Source: Pedobacter sp. B4-66 (GTDB taxonomy: Bacteria > Bacteroidota > Bacteroidia > Sphingobacteriales > Sphingobacteriaceae). Taken from it: a DNA stretch of 64,000 nucleotides. The stretch's first letter is position 1. Each line of letters starts with the position of its first letter. Where the stretch lies: positions 496,001 to 560,000 of the forward strand of contig NZ_JAFVME010000003.1 in NCBI RefSeq assembly GCF_018492665.1, in the 5' to 3' direction. The position numbers were made by a program, and so were the translations under genes. Below the pieces are notes generated by a model. It saw only the letters and a program-made list of their open reading frames with translations. It did not search any database and was not told where the DNA came from. Positions 1 to 7,890 of the stretch are shown here, piece by piece.

Positions 1-840
1 TTTGTAATCGACAACTTCGTTGATGAATACCTTGCCGGACGTACCCCAAACCCTTGTGTATTGTGTAATACCCACATCAAATGGGAAGCATTATTAAAAC
101 GTGCAAACAAACTGGATTGCGAATTTATTGCAACAGGACACTATGCAAACATCAGACAACAAGATAGCGGTCGTTACGTAATTTCTAAAGGAAAAGACGA
201 GAACAAAGATCAATCATATGTATTGTGGGGAGTTTCTCAGGAAAACCTCGCACGTACACAATTCCCTTTGGGTTCATTTGCAAAATCCGACATCAGACAG
301 ATGGCTTTGGATATGGGACAAGAAGAATTGGCTAAGAAAAGCGAAAGCTACGAGATCTGTTTTGTACCTGATAATGATTACCGTGCCTTTTTAAAGCATA
401 AAGTTGAAGATTTAGAAGATAGAGTTGCCGGTGGTAACTTCATCACTAAAGACGGAATGGTAGTTGGTCAGCACAAAGGTTATCCTTTTTATACCATAGG
501 CCAACGTAAAGGACTTGGAATTGCCTTCGGCGAGCCAATGTTTGTAACTCAAATTATGCCCGAAAGCAACACAGTAGTACTTGGCAGAGCTGAAGATTTA
601 GAAAGAAACGAAGCCTTAGTACGTAATGTTAACCTTGTGAAATACGGAAGTATTTTGGAGCCAATGGATAACGTGGTTACTAAAATCAGATATAAAGATG
701 CAGGTATGTTAAGTACTATCGTTCAGGAAAATGACAAAATGCGTGTAGTATTCGACCACAATGTATCAGCAATTGCACCAGGCCAATCAGCAGTTTTCTA
801 CGAAGGAAATGACCTGCTAGGTGGTGGTTTCCTTTGCTAA
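1..840 (+). CDS. mnmA: tRNA-specific 2-thiouridylase MnmA (5' end missing)
   Basis: MnmA activates U34 of Lys, Glu and Gln tRNAs by adenylation and transfers sulfur to make 2-thiouridine in the cytoplasm. The reading frame is open from base 1, so this is the C-terminal 279 residues of a protein usually near 360; the N-terminal SGGVDSS pyrophosphatase loop lies upstream of the window. Both catalytic cysteines are visible: the nucleophile in TPNPCVLCN (window residue 19) and the partner in YEICFVPD (residue 120). The tRNA-binding motif ATGHYANI and the C-terminal beta-barrel domain are also present. The TTG at base 61 lies inside the conserved motif and is not the start. A long inverted repeat follows the stop. 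Confidence 0.95.
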   Translation, partial: FVIDNFVDEYLAGRTPNPCVLCNTHIKWEALLKRANKLDCEFIATGHYANIRQQDSGRYVISKGKDENKDQSYVLWGVSQENLARTQFPLGSFAKSDIRQMALDMGQEELAKKSESYEICFVPDNDYRAFLKHKVEDLEDRVAGGNFITKDGMVVGQHKGYPFYTIGQRKGLGIAFGEPMFVTQIMPESNTVVLGRAEDLERNEALVRNVNLVKYGSILEPMDNVVTKIRYKDAGMLSTIVQENDKMRVVFDHNVSAIAPGQSAVFYEGNDLLGGGFLC

Positions 841-854
841 AAGATATATCACTA

Positions 855-940
855 TTGAGGGTATACAAAAAGGTAAGGTCATCATTCTAATGACATCATA
901 CCATAGCCCATGTCGTCCTTACCTTTTTGGACACCCTCAA
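855..940. repeat. 24-base inverted repeat between convergent genes
   Basis: Arms at 855-878 and 917-940 match at 22 of 24 positions in inverted orientation, with a 38-base spacer. The repeat sits between the stops of mnmA (840) and the MACPF lipoprotein (971), so a bidirectional terminator is the simplest reading. The run of A or T inside the arms, rather than after them, is unlike a classic intrinsic terminator. Its outer part (GAGGGTGTCCAAAAAGG, read on the minus strand) resembles the hairpin at 54426-54454, which suggests a dispersed intergenic element. Confidence 0.7.
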
Positions 941-970
941 TTCTCAGGACCTTAAATTTATCCCACAAAT

Positions 971-2002
971 TTAGTTTGTCAATTTAACCTCTTTAGCGGC
1001 AAAATATTGTTCGAGATAAGATTTCACCTCGGCTTTTTTTACGCTATCATCAATAAAACGATCAAGAGGTATCAAACCATTATCATAAGCACCAATAAAT
1101 CGAGCGTTAGCTTCTGTATTAGTAGAAAGCCAATTTGTAATATTCACCACCTGTCTATTATTTATGGTTTCGATTTCTAATTTGCTCATATCGCCACCAA
1201 TAGAGTTAAAATAGATCTGGGCCGAAGAATTTGCATTTAAGTTTCGTAAGTTTACATCATCCAAATAGCCGGTCGATAAGCCAAACGTTCGTTTCATTGC
1301 ATAACGTAATCCCTCCATAATGATAGATGCTTTATTTCCCTCCTTAGCTTCGGCCTGATAAACGACATCAAATTTTGAACCCATTTTTATCCCTGTCAGA
1401 ACATTTGTTCCATATTTATGAACAAGCTCCTGAGCATTTAATAAAGTAATATCTTTCTTAAAATCAGCTGTTAAAAAGTTATTTATAGATTGCTCATAAT
1501 AAAACTTGTATCTTTTCCTTATCCAGTAATTATAATAGTATCCATAAACATACTTTTTATCAGTAACAATTGTTCCAGGGAAAGTCTTCTCTATGGTATT
1601 TCCAAAAAGTCTCAAACCTTTAGTGTGTTCAAACGAATTAGAAAATCTTTCTGATAAATCCACTGCGTTCTCAGCCTGAATAGTTTCCCATGAACCCTCT
1701 CCACCTCTAAGTATGTTAATTCTAGAAGATTCGTTAGCAACATAAGCTGTAATATCAACTACACTTGCTCTTATAGAAACTTCGTTGTTGAATTTATCTG
1801 TAGCATCATATCCAAATCCTAAGAAATTATAGGTTTCAGATGGTTGATGTAAAGGCAGGGTTTCTTCCATTGCTCCCTTAACTACCAGTTCAATATCTGG
1901 TGACAATTTCTCATCAATTACGATTTCTTCAGATTTTTTCTTGCACGAGGCAAACATGGCAAAGACTGCCATGACAAGAATTACTTTTTTCATTTGGTTC
2001 AA
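971..2002 (-). CDS. MACPF-domain lipoprotein
   Basis: This is a candidate pore-forming protein of the membrane attack complex/perforin family, anchored as a lipoprotein. The leader ends in a lipobox (FASC, Cys20), so the mature protein should be acylated. The signature YGTNVLTGIKMGSKF at residues 197-211 matches the Y-G-T-(H/N) MACPF motif. GFGYD near residue 62 and IPLDRFI near the C terminus also occur in Bacteroidota MACPF proteins. Known relatives include the BSAP antimicrobial toxins of Bacteroides, but no target is implied here. The frame starts at 2002, but the second Met at 1993 (MKKVILV) gives a more normal lipoprotein leader and is preferred. It is monocistronic, with 158 bases upstream. 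Confidence 0.75.
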   Translation of the reverse strand: MNQMKKVILVMAVFAMFASCKKKSEEIVIDEKLSPDIELVVKGAMEETLPLHQPSETYNFLGFGYDATDKFNNEVSIRASVVDITAYVANESSRINILRGGEGSWETIQAENAVDLSERFSNSFEHTKGLRLFGNTIEKTFPGTIVTDKKYVYGYYYNYWIRKRYKFYYEQSINNFLTADFKKDITLLNAQELVHKYGTNVLTGIKMGSKFDVVYQAEAKEGNKASIIMEGLRYAMKRTFGLSTGYLDDVNLRNLNANSSAQIYFNSIGGDMSKLEIETINNRQVVNITNWLSTNTEANARFIGAYDNGLIPLDRFIDDSVKKAEVKSYLEQYFAAKEVKLTN

Positions 2003-2160
2003 ATTTGTGTGTGTATTGTCACTATCAATTTTAAGGCCATATTTGCAACAATTTTAAAAATGGCATAAATCTCACCAAAAAAATAGACACACATTAAACC
2101 ATCAGAAAAATATGATTTCCTTTAGGAAAAAATTATCGACTATAAATATACAGATAGATG

Positions 2161-3108
2161 CTAGACTCCTAATTCATTAGAAATCAAATAAGGCGAAGCC
2201 GTTTTCACCTTTTTGCCTTTATATCTTTCAAAGTAATAATCAATTCTGCCTAGGTTAATACCGGCAAAACCAACCTGATTTATGGTAGTTATCCTCCCAC
2301 TCAGGTTCTGCACATCTTCAGGCTGAGCCATAAAAGTATGCGTATGTCCTCCAATTATTAGGTCAATGTTTTTATTATTTTTTGCTAAAATCTGATCGGA
2401 CACTTTATCTGTGGCATACTTATAACCTAAATGAGACAAGCAAATTACTAAATCACACTTTAAGTCATTCTTTAAAAGATCGGCTACTTCATTGGCTTTA
2501 ACTACTGGATCAATATAAACTGTATCACCATAGTTTTTTCCCTCTACCAAACCTTTCAATTCTACGCCAACACCAAAAACACCAATCTTTAATCCGTCTT
2601 TCTTAAATATCTTATATGGCAGCGTCGATTTATTCAATATCGTATTTGAGAAATCATAGTTACTACACAAAATAGGGAAATTAGCATGAGGTAATTGTTT
2701 ATAAAAACCCTCCATGCCGTTATCAAAATCATGGTTCCCCATGGTTGCTGCATCATATCCCATAGCAGACATCAGCTTAATTTCTAGCTCGCCACCAAAC
2801 TTGTTAAAGTAAGGTGTACCCTGGAAAATATCGCCTGCATCAAACAACAGTACATTCTTCTCTTCATTTCTTATTTTCTTGATAAGAGCTGATCGCCTCG
2901 CTGTACCGCCTAACCCCTCATATTTAGACCCATCAATAGGAAACGGTTCAATCCTGCTATGAACATCATTAGTATGTAAGATGGTCAACTTTGTTACCCC
3001 TCCGGCAGCTTCTGCTTCAAATGCGTTTAGATTTAACGCCAAAGCTGCAGCAGCAATACTACCCGTTCTAATAAAATCTCTTCGGTTAGTTTTTAGTAAT
3101 TCTTCCAT
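2161..3108 (-). CDS. 5'-nucleotidase/metallophosphatase catalytic half, Tat-type leader
   Basis: This is a calcineurin-like metallophosphoesterase equivalent to the N-terminal catalytic domain of UshA-type 5'-nucleotidases, which dephosphorylate nucleotides outside the cytoplasm. Metal-site motifs appear in order: HTNDVH (45-50), DAGDIFQG (90-97), GNHDFDNG (124-131), SHLG (225-228) and GGHTHT (253-258). The leader NRRDFIRTG followed by an Ala-rich segment is a Tat signal. At 315 residues it lacks the 5'-nucleotidase C-terminal substrate domain, which is encoded by the gene immediately upstream (3086-3850) with a 23-base overlap. It is the second gene of the pair. Confidence 0.9.
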   Translation of the reverse strand: MEELLKTNRRDFIRTGSIAAAALALNLNAFEAEAAGGVTKLTILHTNDVHSRIEPFPIDGSKYEGLGGTARRSALIKKIRNEEKNVLLFDAGDIFQGTPYFNKFGGELEIKLMSAMGYDAATMGNHDFDNGMEGFYKQLPHANFPILCSNYDFSNTILNKSTLPYKIFKKDGLKIGVFGVGVELKGLVEGKNYGDTVYIDPVVKANEVADLLKNDLKCDLVICLSHLGYKYATDKVSDQILAKNNKNIDLIIGGHTHTFMAQPEDVQNLSGRITTINQVGFAGINLGRIDYYFERYKGKKVKTASPYLISNELGV

Positions 3109-3850
3109 CTAATTTTGGATTAATTGTTTTGCCTTCAGCCTCAGTTTCTTTAACGTAATTCATTAATGCATCGCGTATTTTAAGGCCTATAACCTTTTGT
3201 TCTAATGCATTTTTGAAAGCAGGAACATTGTCGCCACCACCCCCGATATAATCAGAAGTAAGTACACGGTAAGTTTTATTTACATCAAATGCCTTACCAT
3301 TTACCTGTACATCTACGGGCTTTTTATCTACAATTTTCATATGTAAACGTGCAACAGGCTGTCCGTTTGTTGACGCAATATAATTTAGTACTTGTTGTAC
3401 ATCGGAGCCTTTCAGTGTGAAAATAATGAGCTGGTTTTCAAATGGCATCAGTTCGAATACATTAGAAACAGTAACATCCCCTTTTGGGAAATCTACACGT
3501 AAGCCTCCCTTTGTAGATGGCAATGCAAAATCAATATCCTGATCATACTTAAGCGCCTGTTTTAAAACGGCATCAGAAAAGAAATTACTCAATAAGCTTT
3601 CAGGTAAGGTATCACTACTTTTTTTAGACATCTGTGATGCTGAGTGCCCTATTACTTCTTTCATTTCAGCATCAAGCTGAATCTTATAAGGCAAATAGGT
3701 TTTAATGATAGAACTATCAACTGCAAGTTCTTTATTGACATTGTATTCAGCACGATTGGCTTTCACCAGTTTGTATCCTGATGAGCAAGAAGCCACTAAA
3801 AGAACTACTGATAGTGCTAAATAATTCCGGAATAACTTGATATGATCCAT
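3086..3850 (-). CDS. 5'-nucleotidase C-terminal-domain lipoprotein
   Basis: It encodes only the substrate-binding C-terminal domain of a UshA-like 5'-nucleotidase. The hallmark SDYIGGGGDN near residues 199-208 and the preceding hydrophobic LP-S-x-GGLR region fit that domain. A lipobox (VASC, Cys22) makes it a probable lipoprotein. It precedes and overlaps the catalytic-domain gene, so the usual domain order is reversed at gene level. The two products probably assemble, or act together, at the membrane on nucleotides or related phosphoesters. The substrate cannot be read from sequence. Confidence 0.85.
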   Translation of the reverse strand: MDHIKLFRNYLALSVVLLVASCSSGYKLVKANRAEYNVNKELAVDSSIIKTYLPYKIQLDAEMKEVIGHSASQMSKKSSDTLPESLLSNFFSDAVLKQALKYDQDIDFALPSTKGGLRVDFPKGDVTVSNVFELMPFENQLIIFTLKGSDVQQVLNYIASTNGQPVARLHMKIVDKKPVDVQVNGKAFDVNKTYRVLTSDYIGGGGDNVPAFKNALEQKVIGLKIRDALMNYVKETEAEGKTINPKLDGRITKN

Positions 3851-3896
3851 ATTTACTTTGACTACAAAAGTACGGCAAACATTAGAATATGGTGTT

Positions 3897-3936
3897 AAAA
3901 AAAAGAGAAATCCCTATTAAGGATTTCTCTTTTTTT
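3897..3936. terminator. Bidirectional intrinsic terminator
   Basis: A perfect stem (arms about 3897-3913 and 3921-3936, loop CTATTAA) is flanked by A-run on the left and T-run on the right. It lies between the glutathione peroxidase stop (3958) and the 5'-nucleotidase start (3850), both on the minus strand. It should end the peroxidase transcript. Confidence 0.85.
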
Positions 3937-3957
3937 ACATTTTTACGTTAAAGAAAC

Positions 3958-4470
3958 TTACAAATTCTTTGTAATCGATTCATCTAAAGGTTTCACTTTT
4001 GAACGAAAGCGGTGCACTAGCTGACCTTTTTCATTAATCAAGAACTTTTCGAAGTTCCATTGAATATCACCAGTAAAATCAGGGTTTTCCTGAGTGGTTA
4101 AGTATTTAAACAATGGACTGATATCATCACCTTTAACACTGCTTTTTTCTGACAACATGAAGGTAACGTTATATTTTCCAGTACAAAATTCTTTAATCTC
4201 GCTATTTGTAGCCAATTCCTGACCACCAAAATTTCCAGCGGGGAAACCTATCAGCACTACATTTTTACCATATTGTTTCTGTAGTTTCTCAAGATCTTCA
4301 TACTGAGGTGTAAAACCGCATTTTGAAGCTGTATTTACAATAAGGATTTTTTTACCCTTAAATTTAGAAAGCTTAATTTCTTTACCATCAATGGTTTTAA
4401 AAGAGAAATCATAAACGCTTTTAGCAGGAGGCGTAAAGAAAAGGCTTAACAGGATGAGTAATGTATTCAT
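3958..4470 (-). CDS. Glutathione peroxidase family protein, exported
   Basis: This is a thiol peroxidase of the glutathione-peroxidase fold that reduces hydroperoxides. Bacterial members usually take electrons from thioredoxin rather than glutathione. The peroxidatic cysteine is in NTASKCGFTPQY, followed by the catalytic Gln in GNFGGQE and the Trp-Asn pair in IQWNFEKF, so the tetrad is complete. The frame could start at 4506, but the Met at 4470 gives a clean signal peptide (MNTLLILLSLFF) and a 170-residue protein of normal length. The signal peptide suggests a periplasmic role. It is divergent from topA and single-gene. Confidence 0.9.
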   Translation of the reverse strand: MNTLLILLSLFFTPPAKSVYDFSFKTIDGKEIKLSKFKGKKILIVNTASKCGFTPQYEDLEKLQKQYGKNVVLIGFPAGNFGGQELATNSEIKEFCTGKYNVTFMLSEKSSVKGDDISPLFKYLTTQENPDFTGDIQWNFEKFLINEKGQLVHRFRSKVKPLDESITKNL

Positions 4471-4734
4471 GGTTTTAAGTTTTTTTATACTCACGAAGTT
4501 AAGCACAAAAAACTGAGATAATTATACTATTTAAGTAAAATGTTTTACTCTGTATATTTCTTTTATTACTGGCAATGGAAAAGAGTTCTCTAGAGTGTTT
4601 GCATAGGCAGAATTAATTTAATGTCATAAGATTAGCTGATTATTTTGACCGAAATGCAATAGCCTTTTGGCTTACCATTCATCGGGTAAAAGAGGTCATT
4701 TTTAAATAAATTTGTTAGAAAAATAGGATCGGAT

Positions 4735-4766
4735 TTTGAAATTAGGCTTATTTATAGCTTTATTTG
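4735..4766 (+). promoter_or_regulatory. Probable topA promoter
   Basis: TTTG at 4735-4738, then 20 bases, then TTTATTTG at 4759-4766 (7 of 8 to TAnnTTTG). This fits the Bacteroidota vegetative promoter and would give a very short leader before the ATG at 4783. The rest of the 4507-4782 divergent region shows nothing else I can support. Confidence 0.5.
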
Positions 4767-4782
4767 CAGAAAAACGTTCTGA

Positions 4783-7374
4783 ATGGCGAAGAATTTACTA
4801 ATAGTTGAGTCACCTGCGAAAGCGAAAACCATAGAGGGGTATTTAGGCAAAGATTTCCTTGTTAAGTCTAGTTACGGTCACATCCGTGACTTGATTAAGG
4901 GGGACATGGGGATTGATATCTCTAATAATTTTGCTCAAACCTATGAAGTTCCTTCAGATAAAAAGCAAGTTGTTGCCGAGTTAAAGAAACTAGCTAAGGA
5001 AGCCGAAATGGTATGGCTAGCATCCGATGAGGACCGCGAGGGAGAGGCTATTTCATGGCATCTTTTTGAAACTTTAGGACTTAAAGAAGCTAAAACAAAA
5101 CGTATTGTTTTTCATGAGATCACTAAGCCTGCTATATTAAAGGCTATAGAAACTCCACGTACTATTGATTATAACCTTGTTCATGCGCAACAGGCACGTC
5201 GTGTATTGGATAGATTAGTGGGTTTTGAACTTTCTCCGGTATTATGGAAAAAAATTAAACCATCACTTTCTGCTGGTCGTGTACAATCTGTTGCTGTTCG
5301 TTTAATTGTAGACAGAGAACGAGAAGTAAATAAGTTCAATGCTTCTGCAGCATTTAAAATAACTGCTCAGTTTTCAACCGGAAATGGAAAGGAAATTGTA
5401 AGAGCTGAACTACCTCAGCGTTTTGAAAAAGAAGCAGAGGCAGAACAGTTTTTAAACGATTGTCTCAGCGCAGGCTTCTCTGTTGATAGCTTAGAAACCA
5501 GACCAGCAAAACGTAATCCGGCAGCTCCATTTACTACTTCTACCCTACAGCAAGAGGCTTCCCGCAAACTAGGTTACTCGGTTTCGAGGACAATGCAAAT
5601 TGCACAAAGATTATATGAAAGTGGAAGAATCACCTATATGCGTACCGATTCGGTAAACTTATCGGAAACTGCATTACAGGCTGCTGCAAGTGAAATCAAA
5701 TCTGCTTACGGCGATAAATATCACCACTTAAGAGTATATAAAACTAAATCTGCAGGTGCACAAGAGGCTCACGAGGCCATTCGCCCTACTTATTTTAATC
5801 ACCATACAGTACCTGGCGATAGTTCTGAACAACGTTTATACGAGTTGATCTGGAAACGCGCCATCGCTTCGCAAATGAGTGAGGCTTTGTTTGAAAAAAC
5901 TACCGCCCAGATTGGCATCAGTACTCGTAAAGAGAACTTAATTGCTGAGGGTGAGGTATTAAAGTTTGATGGTTTCTTAAAGGTTTATCTTGAATCTAGT
6001 GACGATGAGGATGTTGAAGACTCAGAAGGCAACAGCATGTTGCCGCCGTTGGTTAGAGGTCAGGAATTGACTTTAAAAGAAATGAATGCAACAGAGCGTT
6101 TCTCAAGACCGCCTGCAAGATATACTGAGGCTAGCTTGGTTAAAAAACTGGAAGAGCTGGGTATTGGTAGACCATCTACTTATGCGCCAACTATCTCGAC
6201 CATCCAAAACCGCGGTTATGTGGTTAAGGAAGACCGTGATGGCCGTCAGCGTTCATTTAGCTCTATTGTTTTGAACAATGGCTCAGTTAAAAAGCAAATT
6301 AAAACGGAAATAACAGGCGCTGAAAAGGGCAAATTATTTCCTACAGATATAGGTGAGGTTGTTAATGACTTCCTCGTTGAACACTTTAAAGGAATCGTAG
6401 ATTTTAACTTTACTGCTAACGTAGAAAAGGAATTTGATGAGATTGCACAAGGTTTACAGGAATGGACAAAGATGCTTCACTCCTTCTACACTCCTTTCCA
6501 TATTGAGGTTGAAACTACTTTAGAAACTGCCGACAGAGCTAATGGCGAGCGCCTATTAGGTGTTGATCCGGTAAGTGGCAAAAATGTATATGCTAAGGTT
6601 GGTAAATTTGGACCTTTGGTTCAGATTGGTCAAAATGATGACGAAGAGAAACCTCGCTATGCGAGTTTGTCTAAATCGCAATCTGTGGCAACTGTTACTT
6701 TGGAGAGTGCGCTAGAGCAGTTCAAGCTACCTTTCCAGCTTGAAGATTATGAAGGTAAAGAGGTTTCAGTTGGTGTAGGTCGTTTTGGTCCTTATGTTAA
6801 ATGGGGCGATGCTTACATTTCAGTTCCTAAAAATGAAGATCCTTTATCTATTGACAGGGATCGTGCGATTGAGATTATTGGCGAGAAAATTACTGCTGAT
6901 GCTCCTGTTGCTCATTATCAGGAATTACCTGTTACTAAAGGAAAAGGCAGATTCGGTCCGTTTATTAAATGGAATGATTTGTTTATCAATGTTCCTAAGG
7001 CTTATAACTTTGACAACCTTAAACAGTCGGACATTGAAGAACTGATTGGCAAAAAGCTAGAAAAAGAAGCCAATAGGTTTATCCAACAGTGGGCTGAAGA
7101 AAAAATTGCTATAGAAAATGGCAGATGGGGACCGTTTATTCGTTTCGGAAAAGACATGCTTAAATTGCGTAAAAACCCAGCTACTAATGATAAATATACT
7201 CAGGAGGAATTAGAAGTGATTTCTTTAGATGAGGTTAAAAAATTGATAGTTGAGCAAGTGCCTAATGCTTTTGAGCCTAAAACCAAGAAAGCTGCAGCTA
7301 AGAAAACTGGAACTACTGTAAAGAAAGCCGCGACTAAAGCACCTGCAAAAAAGAAAGCAGTAGCGAAGAAGTAG
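4783..7374 (+). CDS. topA: DNA topoisomerase I
   Basis: This type IA topoisomerase relaxes negative supercoils in the cytoplasm. The Toprim domain has the acidic residues of LIVESPAKAKTIE (Glu9) and SDEDREGE (81-88). The catalytic tyrosine is Tyr285 in GRITYMRTDS. The C-terminal part has no Cys4 zinc ribbons. Instead it carries four repeats with a G-(R/K)-(F/W)-GP core at about residues 606, 664, 722 and 780, spaced by 58, a Topo_C_Rpt arrangement. The last 35 or so residues are Lys/Ala-rich and probably bind DNA non-specifically. At 863 residues it is normal for Bacteroidota. A conserved hypothetical follows after 5 bases. Confidence 0.97.
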   Translation: MAKNLLIVESPAKAKTIEGYLGKDFLVKSSYGHIRDLIKGDMGIDISNNFAQTYEVPSDKKQVVAELKKLAKEAEMVWLASDEDREGEAISWHLFETLGLKEAKTKRIVFHEITKPAILKAIETPRTIDYNLVHAQQARRVLDRLVGFELSPVLWKKIKPSLSAGRVQSVAVRLIVDREREVNKFNASAAFKITAQFSTGNGKEIVRAELPQRFEKEAEAEQFLNDCLSAGFSVDSLETRPAKRNPAAPFTTSTLQQEASRKLGYSVSRTMQIAQRLYESGRITYMRTDSVNLSETALQAAASEIKSAYGDKYHHLRVYKTKSAGAQEAHEAIRPTYFNHHTVPGDSSEQRLYELIWKRAIASQMSEALFEKTTAQIGISTRKENLIAEGEVLKFDGFLKVYLESSDDEDVEDSEGNSMLPPLVRGQELTLKEMNATERFSRPPARYTEASLVKKLEELGIGRPSTYAPTISTIQNRGYVVKEDRDGRQRSFSSIVLNNGSVKKQIKTEITGAEKGKLFPTDIGEVVNDFLVEHFKGIVDFNFTANVEKEFDEIAQGLQEWTKMLHSFYTPFHIEVETTLETADRANGERLLGVDPVSGKNVYAKVGKFGPLVQIGQNDDEEKPRYASLSKSQSVATVTLESALEQFKLPFQLEDYEGKEVSVGVGRFGPYVKWGDAYISVPKNEDPLSIDRDRAIEIIGEKITADAPVAHYQELPVTKGKGRFGPFIKWNDLFINVPKAYNFDNLKQSDIEELIGKKLEKEANRFIQQWAEEKIAIENGRWGPFIRFGKDMLKLRKNPATNDKYTQEELEVISLDEVKKLIVEQVPNAFEPKTKKAAAKKTGTTVKKAATKAPAKKKAVAKK

Positions 7375-7379
7375 TTGTT

Positions 7380-7784
7380 ATGAAAAAAGACCTTCCTCAA
7401 AATATAGTTGAAGATGTTGCAATGGCCGTGGTGCTAATTAATGAGAGTCCAGAGGTGAAAAACTGGACTGTTTACCTCATTAATCTTAAAGATGAGCCAC
7501 TAAACAATGTACTTATCAGCTCTAAAGGGTATGGCGAAAAAGATGGAAAACTGGTAAAAACATCGGTGTTAAGACATTTTCTGGGCGATATTGAAGCAAA
7601 ATCCTTTAAAGGTGTAGAGGCAATCGATACTGAAGTATTTGGTTTAACTAATGAATACTGGTTAAGCTATTACATGAATGGCATTATCTATGATAAGAAG
7701 TTTATATTTCTCCCGGAAAGCATTGTCGACGAGAACTTAATCAGAGTTCCCTTAGTCAATATGCCAGGTGTAATGATTAAGTAA
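7380..7784 (+). CDS. Conserved hypothetical protein downstream of topA
   Basis: I do not recognise a named domain in this 134-residue protein. It starts 5 bases after the topA stop and is probably co-transcribed. There is no signal peptide or membrane segment, so it should be cytoplasmic. The sequence is mixed alpha/beta, with a beta-rich middle (WTVYLINLKDEPLNNVLISSK) and a C-terminal patch ending RVPLVNMPGVMIK. The reading frame has normal coding composition and is clearly a gene. A role in topology or DNA metabolism is possible from position only. Confidence 0.75.
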   Translation: MKKDLPQNIVEDVAMAVVLINESPEVKNWTVYLINLKDEPLNNVLISSKGYGEKDGKLVKTSVLRHFLGDIEAKSFKGVEAIDTEVFGLTNEYWLSYYMNGIIYDKKFIFLPESIVDENLIRVPLVNMPGVMIK

Positions 7785-7790
7785 CCGGCC

Positions 7791-7890
7791 CCATAACAGA
7801 GATTTTCTTCTGTTGATAACAATTATTTTCGTTTCCGGTGATTTTTGTTGATTTTCGTAAACATCTTATTATGAAAAATCTGTGTTATGG
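7791..7890 (+). promoter_or_regulatory. Inverted repeat enclosing the alpha-2-macroglobulin start codon
   Basis: Arms at 7791-7806 and 7875-7890 are complementary at 15 of 16 positions, with a 68-base spacer. The right arm contains the ATG (7887-7889) of the alpha-2-macroglobulin gene. The left arm can also form a smaller local hairpin (AACAGA with TCTGTT, 7795-7814). If transcribed through, the long stem would bury the start codon. Function is inference. Confidence 0.5.

Noticed and set aside
61..63. TTG as the start of the first gene
   Set aside because: The frame is open from base 1 and the upstream residues (FVDEYLAGRTPNPCVLC) belong to MnmA; the gene is cut by the window edge.
3971..3984. 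AATCGATT resembling the LacI-type operator
   Set aside because: It lies within the coding region of the glutathione peroxidase gene near its stop, not upstream of any gene.
6599..7150. Repeated GRFGP-encoding segments as a DNA repeat array
   Set aside because: These are the protein-level repeats of the TopA C-terminal region and are divergent at the DNA level.
7791..7890. Invertible promoter (phase variation) reading of the inverted repeat
   Set aside because: No recombinase gene is nearby and the right arm includes the start codon; a structural RNA role is more plausible.
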